From assembly GCA_902495245.1 (NCBI GenBank), contig CABUWI010000002.1:62001-126000 (forward strand): a DNA stretch of 64,000 nucleotides, read 5' to 3'. Positions 16,038 to 25,079 of the stretch are shown piece by piece. The notes beneath the pieces were generated by a model. That model was not told the origin of the DNA. It ran no database searches and saw only the letters and a program-made list of their open reading frames with translations. The first letter of the stretch is position 1. The number at the start of each line of letters is the position of its first letter. The position numbers were made by a program, and so were the translations under genes. Source of the stretch: an uncultured Porphyromonadaceae bacterium. GTDB lineage: Bacteria > Bacteroidota > Bacteroidia > Bacteroidales > Muribaculaceae.

Positions 16038-18596
16038 ATGGAAAACCAATCAACCCTCACACCGCTTGACCCCGAGGCGATTCACGCCGCGGCTCTCAAC
16101 TATTTCGACGGCGACGAACTCGCCGCCCGAGTCTGGGCGTCCAAATATGCCCTCAAAGACAGTTTCGGCAACATTTTCGAGCTTACCCCCGACGACATGC
16201 ACCGACGCATGGCCCGCGAGTTCGCCCGAATGGAAGCCAAGTATCCCAACCCGATGTCTGAAGACGAAATCTACGGCCTGATGCGCGACTTCCGCTATCT
16301 CGTGCCCCAGGGCAGCCCCATGAGCGGAATCGGCAATCCGTTCCAGACCGTGTCGCTGAGCAACTGTTTCGTCATCGGACTCGAAGACCCCGCCGACAGC
16401 TACGGCGCCATTCTCAAGCTCGACGAAGAGCAGGTGCAGCTCATGAAGCGGCGCGGCGGCGTGGGCCACGACCTGAGCCAGCTCCGGCCCAAAGGCATGC
16501 CCGTCAAGAATTCGGCGCTCACCTCGACCGGACTCGTCCCCTTCATGGAGCGCTATAGCAACACCACCCGCGAGGTGGCCCAGGACGGCCGCCGCGGCGC
16601 CCTGATGCTCACAACCTCCATTGTCCACCCCGACTCGGAGGCCTTTATCGACGCCAAACTCACCGAGGGCAAAATCACCGGCGCAAACGTCTCCGTGCGC
16701 ATAACCGACGAGTTCATGCGCTGCGCCGAGGCCGGAACGCCTTTCACCCAGAAGTTCCCCGTCGATTCCGACAACCCCGCCGTTACCAAAGAAATCGACG
16801 CGTCGGCCCTCTGGCACAAGATTACCCACAACGCCTGGAAGTCGGCCGAGCCCGGTGTGCTCTTCTGGGACACAATAACCCGCGAGTCGCTGCCCGACTG
16901 CTATGCCGACCTCGGCTTCCGCACCATCTCGACCAACCCCTGCGGCGAAATTCCCCTCTGCCCCTACGACAGCTGCCGCCTGCTGGCAATTAACCTCTAC
17001 AGCTACGTCGACCGACCCTTCACGCCCGAGGCCTCGTTCAACTTCGACCTGCTGCGCGAACATGCCGCCAAGGCCCAGCGGCTCATGGACGACCTCATCG
17101 ACCTCGAAATTGAAAAAATCGACGCCATTCTCGCCAAAATCGACGCCGACCCCGAGGCCGACGACACCAAGCACACCGAGCGCCGCCTTTGGGAGAAAAT
17201 CCGCTCGCGCACGCTCATGGGCCGTCGCACCGGCCTGGGCACGACCGCCGAGGGCGACATGATTGCCGCACTCGGAATCAAGTACGGCACCCCCCGGGCA
17301 ACCGACTTCTCCGAGAGCGTCCACAAGACCATCGCCCTGGCCGCCTACAACTCGTCGGTTACCATGGCCGCCGAGCGCGGAGCCTTCGAGGTCTACGACT
17401 TCGAGCGCGAAAAGAACAACCCCTTCATCAACCGACTCTTCGAGGCCGACCCCGAACTGCGCGCTCGCATGCGCTCGACCGGCCGCCGCAACATTGCCTG
17501 CCTCACCATCGCCCCCACGGGCACCGTGTCGCTCATGACGCGCACCTCGTCGGGCATCGAGCCCGTCTTCATGCCCGTCTACAAGCGCCGCCGCAAGGTC
17601 AACCCCAACGACCGCGACGTCCGCGTGGACTATGTCGACGAAACCGGCGACGCATTCGAGGAATATGTGGTCTATCACCCCAAGTTCCTCACATGGATGA
17701 AGGCCAACGGAATCGAGGTGTCCAAGAACCTCTCGGCCGAAGAGATTGCCGACCTCGTGGGCCGTTCGCCCTATGCCGGCGCATCGGCCAACGAGATTGA
17801 CTGGCTCGAAAAGGTTACCATGCAGGGCCGGGTCCAGAAGTGGGTCGACCATTCCATCTCCGTAACCATCAACCTCCCCGCCTCCATCTCTGAAGAGACC
17901 GTCAACGAGCTCTACCTCCGCGCATGGAAGGCCGGCTGCAAGGGCTGCACCGTCTATCGCGACGGCTGCCGCTCGGGTGTGCTCAACGCCATAGCACCCA
18001 AAAAGAAAGAGGCCGAAAAGAAAGAAGAGGCGCCCGCGGCCGGCCCGCTGCTGCCCAAGCGCCCCGTGTCGCTCGAGGCCGACGTGGTCCGCTTCCAGAA
18101 CAACAAGGAGAAGTGGATTGCTTTCATCGGCCTGGCCGACGGCAAGCCCTACGAAATCTTCACCGGCCTCAACGACGACGAAGACGGCCTCTTCCTGCCC
18201 AAATCGGTTACGCGCGGCTTCATAATCAAGACCGTCGACGAGCAGGGCAACAAGCGCTATGACTTCCAGTTCGTCAACAAGCGCGGCCACAAGACCACCA
18301 TCGAGGGCCTGAGCGACAAGTTCAACCCCGAGTTCTGGAACTATGCCAAGCTCATCTCGGGCGTGTTGCGCTATCGCATGCCCATCGACCAGGTAATCAA
18401 GATGGTCGACGGCCTGCAGCTCAACTCCGAGAGCATCAACACGTGGAAGGCCGGCGTTGAGCGCGCGCTGAAAAAGTATGTGCCCAGCGGCACGGCCGCC
18501 GGCGGCCACAAGTGTCCCAACTGCGGCCAGGAGACCCTCGTCTACCAGGAGGGCTGCCTTGTCTGCACCTCATGCGGCGCCAGCAAATGCGGCTAA
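16038..18596 (+). CDS. nrdJ: adenosylcobalamin-dependent (class II) ribonucleotide reductase
   Basis: The 852-residue protein reduces ribonucleotides to deoxyribonucleotides using a coenzyme B12-generated thiyl radical, with no oxygen needed. Visible family features are PMSGIGNPFQTVSLSNCFVI, MKRRGGVGHDLSQLRPKGMPV, and ISTNPCGEIPLCPYDSCRLLA carrying the N-x-C-x-E active-site set. IAPTGTVSLMTRTSSGIEP and the NLPASISEETVNELYLRAW block follow. After an Ala/Glu/Lys linker (about 650-680) a C-terminal domain ends in a zinc ribbon, CPNCGQE and CTSCGASKCG. It overlaps malQ by 10 bp. Confidence 0.96.
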   Translation: MENQSTLTPLDPEAIHAAALNYFDGDELAARVWASKYALKDSFGNIFELTPDDMHRRMAREFARMEAKYPNPMSEDEIYGLMRDFRYLVPQGSPMSGIGNPFQTVSLSNCFVIGLEDPADSYGAILKLDEEQVQLMKRRGGVGHDLSQLRPKGMPVKNSALTSTGLVPFMERYSNTTREVAQDGRRGALMLTTSIVHPDSEAFIDAKLTEGKITGANVSVRITDEFMRCAEAGTPFTQKFPVDSDNPAVTKEIDASALWHKITHNAWKSAEPGVLFWDTITRESLPDCYADLGFRTISTNPCGEIPLCPYDSCRLLAINLYSYVDRPFTPEASFNFDLLREHAAKAQRLMDDLIDLEIEKIDAILAKIDADPEADDTKHTERRLWEKIRSRTLMGRRTGLGTTAEGDMIAALGIKYGTPRATDFSESVHKTIALAAYNSSVTMAAERGAFEVYDFEREKNNPFINRLFEADPELRARMRSTGRRNIACLTIAPTGTVSLMTRTSSGIEPVFMPVYKRRRKVNPNDRDVRVDYVDETGDAFEEYVVYHPKFLTWMKANGIEVSKNLSAEEIADLVGRSPYAGASANEIDWLEKVTMQGRVQKWVDHSISVTINLPASISEETVNELYLRAWKAGCKGCTVYRDGCRSGVLNAIAPKKKEAEKKEEAPAAGPLLPKRPVSLEADVVRFQNNKEKWIAFIGLADGKPYEIFTGLNDDEDGLFLPKSVTRGFIIKTVDEQGNKRYDFQFVNKRGHKTTIEGLSDKFNPEFWNYAKLISGVLRYRMPIDQVIKMVDGLQLNSESINTWKAGVERALKKYVPSGTAAGGHKCPNCGQETLVYQEGCLVCTSCGASKCG

Positions 18597-20596
18597 GAGT
18601 CATCACCCCGCGCCTTGGCGCCGACCGCACGGTGGCCGTCTGCGGCTCGGCGCCCGAGCTGGGCTCGTGGAACCCTGCCGCAGCTCCCGCCATGGAGCTG
18701 CGCGGCGGCCTGCCGCTCCACACCCTCTCCCTGCCCGACTCCCTGCCCGCAGACACCGAGTTCAAATTCATCGTGCGCCGAGGCGACGAGATTCTGTGGG
18801 AGGAAGGCCCCAACCGCACCCTCGACTGCCCCGGGCCGATTGAGTTCCGCGGCCTCAACCGCTGGCGAGCCGCCGGAGTGGCCGTGCCCGTATTCTCGCT
18901 GCGCAGCGACGACGACTTCGGCTGCGGCGACTTCGCCGACCTGCGCCTGCTCGTCGACTGGGCCGAGCGCACCGGCATGCAGCTCATTCAGATTCTGCCC
19001 GTAAACGACACGACCATGTCGCGCACCCGCGCCGACTCCTATCCCTACAACGCAAACTCCTCGTTCGCCCTCAACCCCCTCTACCTGCGCCCGCAGCTGC
19101 TGGGCGAGATTCCCGACGCGGCCCTGCGCGCCGCCTTCGAAGCCGAACGCCGGCGCCTCAACGCCCTGCCCGATGTCGACTATCCCGCCGTCATCGCCGC
19201 CAAAGAGCGCTATGCGCGCATAATATTTAATGAGTGCGGCGACGCCGACATCGCCTCCCGCCCCTTTGCCGACTTTGCCGGCACCAACGCCGCCTGGCTG
19301 CTCCCCTATTGCGCCTGGAGCGTGCTGCGCGACCGCCACGCCTCGGCCGACTTCCGCAGCTGGGGCGACGACGCCGTCTATTCGCCCGGACTCGTCGCCT
19401 CGATGCTGCTCGACGACCCGACCCGCCGCGAAATGCTCTTCTACGCCTGGCTGCAGTTCCGCCTCCACGGCCAGCTGCTCGATGCCTGCCGCTACGCCCG
19501 CAGCCGCGGTGTGGCCGTCAAGGGCGACATTCCCATCGGCATCTCGCCCGACAGCGCCGACGCCTGGCAACACCCCGAACTGTTCAACCTCGACAGCTGC
19601 GCCGGCGCGCCCCCCGACGCCTTCGCAACCGACGGCCAGAACTGGGGATTCCCCACCTACAACTGGCCCCGAATGGCCGCCGACGGCTTCGGCTGGTGGC
19701 GCCGGCGCCTGGCCCACATGGCCGAATATTTCGACGCCTACCGAATTGACCACGTGCTCGGATTTTTCCGCATCTGGGAAATCCCCGCAGGCACCGCCTC
19801 GGGCCTGCTCGGCGCCTTCTCGCCCGCCCTCCCCCTGAGCCCCGCCGAAATGGAGGCCGACTTCGGGTTCCGCTTCGCCCCCTCCATGGCCCGGCCCGCG
19901 TCGGCCGACCCGCGCAACCTCCTCTTCATCGCCGACCGACGCCGCCCCGGCCTCTACCACCCCCGAATCGAGGGCTACAAGACCGCGGCATTCGCCGCCC
20001 TCGACCCCGCGCAACAGCAGGCCTACGCCCGGCTGCACGAAGACTTCTTCTATCGCCGCCACAACGACTTCTGGCGCCGCAGCGCACTCTCCAAGCTCCC
20101 CGCCCTTGTCGACGCCACCCCGATGCTTGCCTGCGCCGAAGACCTCGGCATGATTCCCGCCTGCGTCCCCGACGTCCTGGCCGCCACCCGCGTCCTGGCC
20201 CTCGAGGTGCAGCGAATGCCAAAACAGTTCGGAGTCAGCCTCGCCGACCCCGCAACCTACGGCTACATGAACGTCGCCACCACCTCGACCCACGACATGG
20301 CCCCGCTGCGCCTCTGGCGCCTGCTGACCGACGGCGTCGAGCCCCCGCTCAGCGAACTGCGCGAAACCCTGAGGGCTCACATGACCTCGCCCGCAATGCT
20401 CGCCGTGCTCCCCCTGCAAGACTGGCTCGCAATCGACCCCGAACTGCGCCGCCCCGACCCCGCCGAAGAGCAGATCAACGTGCCCGCCGACCCCGACCAC
20501 TACTGGCGCTACCGCATGCACCTCACACTCGAAACCCTCCGCGCCGCCGGACGCCTCAACGCCGACCTCGCCGCCCTCACCGCCGCCCGCCGCTAA
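18587..20596 (+). CDS. malQ: 4-alpha-glucanotransferase with N-terminal CBM20
   Basis: This GH77 amylomaltase transfers alpha-1,4-glucan segments in glycogen/maltodextrin metabolism. The ATG at 18587 overlaps the nrdJ stop, and the product (669 residues, MRLRVITPRLGADRTV) opens with a CBM20-like starch-binding domain (VAVCGSAPELGSWNP). An upstream extension is open but lies inside nrdJ. Catalytic landmarks are FDAYRIDHVLGFFRIW (nucleophile Asp), CAEDLGMIPACVP (acid/base Glu) and TSTHDMAPLRLW (third Asp). Many Bacteroides homologues have two N-terminal CBM20 copies; only one is seen here. No terminator follows; REP palindromes do. Confidence 0.95.
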   Translation: MRLRVITPRLGADRTVAVCGSAPELGSWNPAAAPAMELRGGLPLHTLSLPDSLPADTEFKFIVRRGDEILWEEGPNRTLDCPGPIEFRGLNRWRAAGVAVPVFSLRSDDDFGCGDFADLRLLVDWAERTGMQLIQILPVNDTTMSRTRADSYPYNANSSFALNPLYLRPQLLGEIPDAALRAAFEAERRRLNALPDVDYPAVIAAKERYARIIFNECGDADIASRPFADFAGTNAAWLLPYCAWSVLRDRHASADFRSWGDDAVYSPGLVASMLLDDPTRREMLFYAWLQFRLHGQLLDACRYARSRGVAVKGDIPIGISPDSADAWQHPELFNLDSCAGAPPDAFATDGQNWGFPTYNWPRMAADGFGWWRRRLAHMAEYFDAYRIDHVLGFFRIWEIPAGTASGLLGAFSPALPLSPAEMEADFGFRFAPSMARPASADPRNLLFIADRRRPGLYHPRIEGYKTAAFAALDPAQQQAYARLHEDFFYRRHNDFWRRSALSKLPALVDATPMLACAEDLGMIPACVPDVLAATRVLALEVQRMPKQFGVSLADPATYGYMNVATTSTHDMAPLRLWRLLTDGVEPPLSELRETLRAHMTSPAMLAVLPLQDWLAIDPELRRPDPAEEQINVPADPDHYWRYRMHLTLETLRAAGRLNADLAALTAARR

Positions 20597-20636
20597 AAAA
20601 TGCCCTGCGCGACCATCGTCCCGTACAATATAACTC

Positions 20637-20815
20637 GTAGGGACGTGCCTTTGGCACGTTGCTGAATATCAGCCCGATACGAAACATGCCGAAGGCATGT
20701 CCCTACGGTTGGCCGGTTTTGCACCCACATTCCCATGTAGGGGTGCTTCATGAAGCACCCGCCGTCGCGGCCAACGTGCGTCGCGGCATGCGGTTGATTC
20801 ATGAATCAACCCTAC
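20637..20815. repeat. cluster of four REP-like palindromes (two head-out pairs), four different stems
   Basis: Four hairpins each have a GTAGGG head. The 20637-20660 (+) stem is ACGTGCC/GGCACGT, and 20684-20706 (-) is ACATGCC/GGCATGT. The 20737-20760 (+) stem is GGTGCTTCATGAAGCACC, and 20792-20815 (-) is GTTGATTCATGAATCAAC. Each plus copy is followed by a minus copy with heads outward, the BIME arrangement. Beyond them, 20861-20874 (AAGTCAGCGACATT) differs by one base from a boundary motif seen next to REP elements at 34 and 57 kb. Apart from these repeats and the promoter of the next gene, I see nothing in this 430-bp gap. Confidence 0.75.
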
Positions 20816-20911
20816 GCAGACTGACGTTTGGATATTGTTTCTGCTGCACCGAGCCTATAAAAGTCAGCGACATTGCGCGGCGCGCGTTTCGGCATAAATT
20901 TTTCAGAAAAA

Positions 20912-20942
20912 TTTGCCGATTCAAAAAAAGTGCGTATATTTG
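20912..20942 (+). promoter_or_regulatory. promoter of the 674-residue secreted protein
   Basis: TTTG (20912-20915) and TATATTTG (20935-20942) are separated by 19 bp, a good Bacteroidetes promoter. It predicts a leader of roughly 75-80 nt before the ATG at 21027. Confidence 0.7.
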
Positions 20943-21026
20943 TGCGTGGCTAAAACCATGAACACAAACCTATTTTACCGAAATTAAATCTACAAACAAT
21001 TATTAACCAACCAATTACCACCAATC

Positions 21027-23051
21027 ATGAAGAAATTTACTCTTCTCGCAGGCATCGCCCTGCTCGCAGGTAATAGCGCTTTCGCTGTCGAAGAGATCAA
21101 CGGTCTCAAAATCAGCACCGACACCGAAAAAGTCTACTACCGCATCAGCAACATGCGCGCTCAGCGCCTGAGCTACATCACTGGCAACATCATCGGCCAA
21201 GACGGTCCTGACGACATCGTCGGCGAGGATAAAGCCGTGGTAAAACTGCCTGAACTGCTTCCCGACGGAGACCTTACCCCCGAAATCTACGAATTCCCCT
21301 ACATGGGTCTGTCAGAGCTGAACGGCAACTGGTGGGTAGGTTTCTCGGCTCAGTCAAACGTAATGAGCCCCTACACCACATATTGGTACTTCACCAAGGG
21401 CGACCGCGACGGCTCTGTCTACATTCACAACGCTGTGATGGACGGCACCGTAAAGCGTGCTTCTCAGTGGGTTGAAGGCGTAAACGGCGGCCGCCGCAAA
21501 ACCATGGGCTTTGACCAGGACGGCCAGAACCGCTACTACGTTATCCCCGCCATGGAAGGCCCGACCTCAAACGGCGAGCTCACCGGCATGGGTATCAACG
21601 ACCAGGAATGGGCAGACGACCTGACTCTCAGCGAAGAGCAGAAGAGCCAGGCTTTCGCCCTCTGCATCATGCCCACCTACAACACCGAGAGCAACACCTG
21701 CCTCGACATGAACAACTACATCACGTTCACCACCCAGTCTCAGCAGATTGACGAGAACGGCGATCCCGCTGTAAACGAAAACGGCGACCCCATCTACGAC
21801 TACTATGGCTTTGCAGGCGTTGACCGCACATGGTCTCCCGTCCGTCAGGCCGGTGGCGAAAACATCAACCACTACGCTAACAACGGTACTCTCTTCTTCG
21901 TTGACGAACGTCCCGAAGCAGAAGCTGAGGAAGCTATCAAGAAATATCGCGACGAGATTAACCGCGTGCTCCGCGAAGGTGCCGTCAAGGCTTCCAAACA
22001 GTCGTTCGACGAGGTAGTCTCTTCAATGGAAGGCTGGGCTAACGTACCCGCCCTGTGGAGCAACGAAAACGCCCTGCGCTCAATCATTGACTACTGCGCC
22101 AACTGGAACGGCGAAGGCCTTGACGTTTCCACCGTCGTTGACCTTGAGACTCGTCTGAAATTTGAAGCTGACGCTAAAAAGCTCGCCGACAAGAAGCTGG
22201 CTGAAGCTGCCGGCCTCATCGGCACGGGCGCAATTATCACCCTGCAGAACCAGCTCGCTTTCCGCGACCTCGAAGACTGGTTCAATATGGACGAAGAAGA
22301 AAGAGAATTATACCAGCTCGGCAATGCCTACATCACTGCAGGCGGCGATGGTAGCGTGGTCTTCGATGGCACTGTAAGCCCCACCAGCTATACCGGCATC
22401 GTTCCCACCCTCACGGCTACCGAAAAGTCGCAGTGGACTCTGATTCCCGTTCCCGGCACCGCAACATTCCTGCTCTACAACGAGGCCACCAAGACCTATA
22501 TCCGCCAGTATCAGAACATGTACGAGTTTGCTGACGGCGAAAATGAATTCGGCGAAAAAGACCTCTGCGTAGACTTCTCATGGGCCACCACCGAGAACAA
22601 GGAAGAAGCCGCTCCCTTCAGCTTCATCGGCTGTGCAAATCCCGAAGAAGACCAGACACCGCTCACTGAAGACGAAGAAATTGTATTCGAAGAATGTGAA
22701 GAGGTTGCCAGCACTGATGTAATCAACAACGTTCGTCTCGAATCGCAGTACACTGTAGTTACTCCCTCCGAAAACGAAGGCGAAGATCCCACCGAAACCA
22801 CTTACACCACCCACATCTTCCGTACCACTTCAGACAGCGGTTACAACTTTGCCAACTATGGCAACCTCAAAAACTGGTGGTTCGCTGACCCGACCGCATT
22901 CAAGGTTGCCCTCGTGAAGGAAGGTGGCATCAGCGAAATCACTGCCGAGAACATCAAGAACAACGCAGTTTATGACCTCCAGGGTCGTCGCGTTGCCAAG
23001 GCCGGCAAGGGTCTCTTCATCATCAACGGTGTGAAGACCATCGTCCGCTAA
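21027..23051 (+). CDS. large secreted protein of unknown function with 'YDLQGRRV' C-terminal tail
   Basis: This 674-residue protein has a clear signal peptide (MKKFTLLAGIALLAGNSAFA). No enzyme motif is recognised. The mature part has tryptophan/aromatic-rich blocks resembling beta-trefoil units (VYYRISNMRAQRLSYIT, then TTYWYFTKGDRDGSVYIHN), and later a charged helical region (about 290-400). The last 30 residues (AVYDLQGRRVAKAGKGLFII, then NGVKTIVR) match those of the 1160-residue protein at 47.7 kb, a tail common in Bacteroidales secreted proteins and similar in form to type IX sorting tails. Own promoter and a strong terminator make it monocistronic. Location (surface or secreted) is inferred. 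Confidence 0.8.
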   Translation: MKKFTLLAGIALLAGNSAFAVEEINGLKISTDTEKVYYRISNMRAQRLSYITGNIIGQDGPDDIVGEDKAVVKLPELLPDGDLTPEIYEFPYMGLSELNGNWWVGFSAQSNVMSPYTTYWYFTKGDRDGSVYIHNAVMDGTVKRASQWVEGVNGGRRKTMGFDQDGQNRYYVIPAMEGPTSNGELTGMGINDQEWADDLTLSEEQKSQAFALCIMPTYNTESNTCLDMNNYITFTTQSQQIDENGDPAVNENGDPIYDYYGFAGVDRTWSPVRQAGGENINHYANNGTLFFVDERPEAEAEEAIKKYRDEINRVLREGAVKASKQSFDEVVSSMEGWANVPALWSNENALRSIIDYCANWNGEGLDVSTVVDLETRLKFEADAKKLADKKLAEAAGLIGTGAIITLQNQLAFRDLEDWFNMDEEERELYQLGNAYITAGGDGSVVFDGTVSPTSYTGIVPTLTATEKSQWTLIPVPGTATFLLYNEATKTYIRQYQNMYEFADGENEFGEKDLCVDFSWATTENKEEAAPFSFIGCANPEEDQTPLTEDEEIVFEECEEVASTDVINNVRLESQYTVVTPSENEGEDPTETTYTTHIFRTTSDSGYNFANYGNLKNWWFADPTAFKVALVKEGGISEITAENIKNNAVYDLQGRRVAKAGKGLFIINGVKTIVR

Positions 23052-23074
23052 TCCGACTCCCCCAACCACACACC

Positions 23075-23108
23075 GAAGGCCGCGCCCCAAGCGCGGCCTT
23101 CTCTTTTT
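23075..23108 (+). terminator. intrinsic terminator of the secreted protein gene
   Basis: A perfect 11-bp stem (GAAGGCCGCGC with its complement), loop CCCAA, is followed by TCTTTTT, starting 23 bp after the stop codon. Confidence 0.9.
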
Positions 23109-23111
23109 CAT

Positions 23112-23608
23112 TTCCCTACACAGAGGGCGATTATTGCCTATTCGCCCATAACAACAAACACACCGCGGATTAACCACCGACTCGTAGGGACGCACGGCCC
23201 GTGCGTCCGCCCCTCAACAACCAACACCACAACCAATTAACCCAGTCCAACGCAGCGGACGCACGAACCGTGCGTCCCTACACCGGGAGGACGATTATTG
23301 CCTATTCTGCCCATAACAACAAACACACCGCGGATTAACCACCGACTCGTAGGGACGCACGGCCCGTGCGTCCGCCCCCAACAGCCAATACCACAACCAA
23401 TTAACCCCGTCCAACGCAGCGGACGCACGAGCCGTGCGTCCCTACACAGAGGGCGATTATTGCCTATTCTGCCCATAACAACAAACACACCGCGGATTAA
23501 CCACCGACCCGTAGGGACGCACGGTCCGTGCGTCCGCCCCCAACAGCCAATACCACAACCAATTAACCCCGGCCAACGCTGCGGACGCACGAACCGTGCG
23601 TCCCCACC
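23112..23608. repeat. tandem array of three ~163-bp units, each holding a head-out REP pair
   Basis: GTAGGG heads occur at 23184, 23349 and 23511, spacing 165 and 162 bp. Each starts a hairpin with stem GGACGCACG, paired 46-48 bp later with an inverted copy ending CCCTAC (23281, 23445; mutated to CCCCAC at 23607). Loops vary (GCC, AAC, AGC, GTC). Units share ACAGAGGGCGATTATTGCC and ACACCGCGGATTAACCACCG outside the hairpins, and a common spacer inside the pair. The array fills the gap between the terminator and the RAYT promoter. Open frames inside it only reflect the repeat and are not credible genes. Confidence 0.85.
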
Positions 23609-23630
23609 AATCGCATTTCTTTTGCAAAAA

Positions 23631-23663
23631 TTTTGATAACATGGGAATATTTCGCTAAATTTG
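23631..23663 (+). promoter_or_regulatory. promoter of the RAYT gene
   Basis: TTTTG (23631-23635) and TAAATTTG (23656-23663) are 20 bp apart, 18 bp upstream of the chosen ATG. The transposase-like gene therefore seems to have its own promoter rather than depending on the REP array. Confidence 0.7.
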
Positions 23664-23681
23664 TTGCAAAATCGTGTGATT

Positions 23682-24182
23682 ATGAACCAATTGCCTTCTC
23701 GCAAATCGCCGCGTGCCGAATTTCACAACTATTCCGGCGGAAAATATTTCGTTACGATATGCACGGAAGAGATGCGACACTTTTTCGGTAGAATAGACTG
23801 CGAGATGATGCACCTCAGCGCTCTGGGCGAGTATTGCGAGGAACAACTGGCAGAAATAGAACAGCACTACAGCTATGCCGTCGTGCCACTCTTCACGGTG
23901 ATGCCAAATCATGTGCATGCTATTATCTGCATTGACGGAGAAGACAATGACGTGCCGGCAATGCGAACCGCACTCGGAGTCGTCATCGGAGGGCTGAAAC
24001 GCGCAGTTACGCTATTTGCCCGCCGCCATGACATAGAGTTCGCCTGGCAGGGCCGCTATCACGACCACATAATCAGAAACCGGGAGGAAGGCAACAAAAT
24101 TGCCGATTACATCAAAAACAATGTCGCGCGCTGGGCCGACGACCGCTTCAACCCCGACCGCATTCCACCCCGCCGCCAATAG
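23682..24182 (+). CDS. REP-associated tyrosine transposase (RAYT, IS200/Y1 HUH family)
   Basis: The 166-residue product has the single-domain size of RAYT proteins, domesticated relatives of IS200/IS605 transposases thought to mobilise REP palindromes. The HUH motif is PNHVHAI (His77, His79), the conserved WQGRYHDHIIRN block lies at 122-133, and the likely catalytic tyrosine is Tyr143 in KIADYIKNNVARW. A TTG seven codons earlier is possible, but it overlaps the -7 box, so the ATG at 23682 is preferred. It is bracketed by GTAG-headed REP pairs on both sides, the arrangement expected for a RAYT and its substrates. No IS ends or second ORF are seen. Confidence 0.88.
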   Translation: MNQLPSRKSPRAEFHNYSGGKYFVTICTEEMRHFFGRIDCEMMHLSALGEYCEEQLAEIEQHYSYAVVPLFTVMPNHVHAIICIDGEDNDVPAMRTALGVVIGGLKRAVTLFARRHDIEFAWQGRYHDHIIRNREEGNKIADYIKNNVARWADDRFNPDRIPPRRQ

Positions 24183-24222
24183 CGACACCCCGCCCGCCGA
24201 CGCCCGAACGACAACCTCCCGT

Positions 24223-24317
24223 GTAGGGACGCACGGCCCGTGCGTCCGCCCCCAACAGCCAATGCCACAACAGATTAACCCACGCGCACGGCGGACGCAC
24301 GGGCCGTGCGTCCCTAC
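24223..24317. repeat. REP pair (BIME) downstream of the RAYT gene
   Basis: A GTAGGG-headed hairpin (24223-24248, stem GGACGCACG) and its inverted partner ending CCCTAC (24317) enclose a 45-bp spacer resembling that of the upstream array. Bases 24318-24345 repeat a diverged copy of the array's outer flank (ACAGAGGGCAATTATTGC). The RAYT thus lies between related units. Confidence 0.85.
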
Positions 24318-24377
24318 ACAGAGGGCAATTATTGCACGTTCGCCGGGCGGGCGATTATGGCGCATCCCACCGCGGGG

Positions 24378-25079
24378 TCAGACGCGGAGGCGGCGCCAGA
24401 GGCAGTCGGGCACAAGGCGCCAGAGGGCGCAGAGGGCGCCCCAGCGCCAATCGATGACGGCGACCTTGCGGCGGCGGCCGATTGCGCGGACAATCAGCCG
24501 CGCGACGCGCCCGGGGTTCATGAGCAGCGGATAGCGCACCCCGGGGCGCAGCAGCGGCGTGCGCGTCCAGCCGGGACGAATGTCGGTGATGGCTATGGGC
24601 AGACGACCGCTGACGGCACGCTGGCGCAGACCCTGGAGATAGGTGCTGTCAAAGCGTTTGGAGGCGCTGTAGGCCTCCATGCCGCCGATGCCCTTGGTGC
24701 CGGCCACGGAGGTAATGGCGGCTATCTGACCGCGACGCCCCGAGCGGGCAAACCAACCGAAGGCGGCGCTGACCATGCGCGCGAAGCCGACGCAGTCGGT
24801 CTCGGCGATGGCGGCCTCGCGGGCGGGGTCGAGCGCGGGGTTGTCGTAGCCGATGCCGGCCACGTGGATATAGAGGTCCATGCCGCCGAGGCGGTCAACG
24901 AGTTCGTCGAGGCGCGCGGGTGCCGCGGGGTCGTTGACGTCGATGGCCGCGCTGACGGTGCAGGGGCCGATGAGGTCGGTGCGGCGGGCGGCGCAGCCGG
25001 TTTCGCAGCCGGCGGCGCGATAGAGGCGCGCCAGTTCGGCGCCGAGGCCCGACGACGCCCCCATGATTACAACTTTCAT
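24378..25079 (-). CDS. short-chain dehydrogenase/reductase
   Basis: This 233-residue classical SDR begins at the ATG at 25077-25079 (MKVVIMGASSGLGAEL); the longer frame runs into a REP hairpin. The cofactor loop is GASSGLG at 7-13, the NAG-equivalent is HVAGIG, and the catalytic set is Ser124, Tyr137 and Lys141 (YSASK). The Trp/Arg-rich C-terminus (WRWGALCALWRLVPDCLWRR) could associate with a membrane. The substrate is unknown. It lies between two REP pairs, with no operon partner. Confidence 0.88.
   Translation of the reverse strand: MKVVIMGASSGLGAELARLYRAAGCETGCAARRTDLIGPCTVSAAIDVNDPAAPARLDELVDRLGGMDLYIHVAGIGYDNPALDPAREAAIAETDCVGFARMVSAAFGWFARSGRRGQIAAITSVAGTKGIGGMEAYSASKRFDSTYLQGLRQRAVSGRLPIAITDIRPGWTRTPLLRPGVRYPLLMNPGRVARLIVRAIGRRRKVAVIDWRWGALCALWRLVPDCLWRRLRV

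Noticed and set aside
16050..18509. 819-residue minus-strand frame
   Set aside because: Antisense shadow of nrdJ, which has clear class II reductase motifs in the other strand.
18593..20521. 642-residue minus-strand frame
   Set aside because: Antisense shadow of malQ; glycine/valine-rich composition is typical of reverse-read Bacteroidales genes.
23112..23608. Possible CRISPR array
   Set aside because: The repeating elements are palindromic inverted pairs, the sequences between them are near-identical rather than unique, the period is about 163 bp, and no cas gene is present.
23237..23704. Long open frames on both strands across the REP array (repeating residues such as GPCVP)
   Set aside because: They are translations of the tandem repeat itself, have no start signals, and repeat with the DNA unit length.
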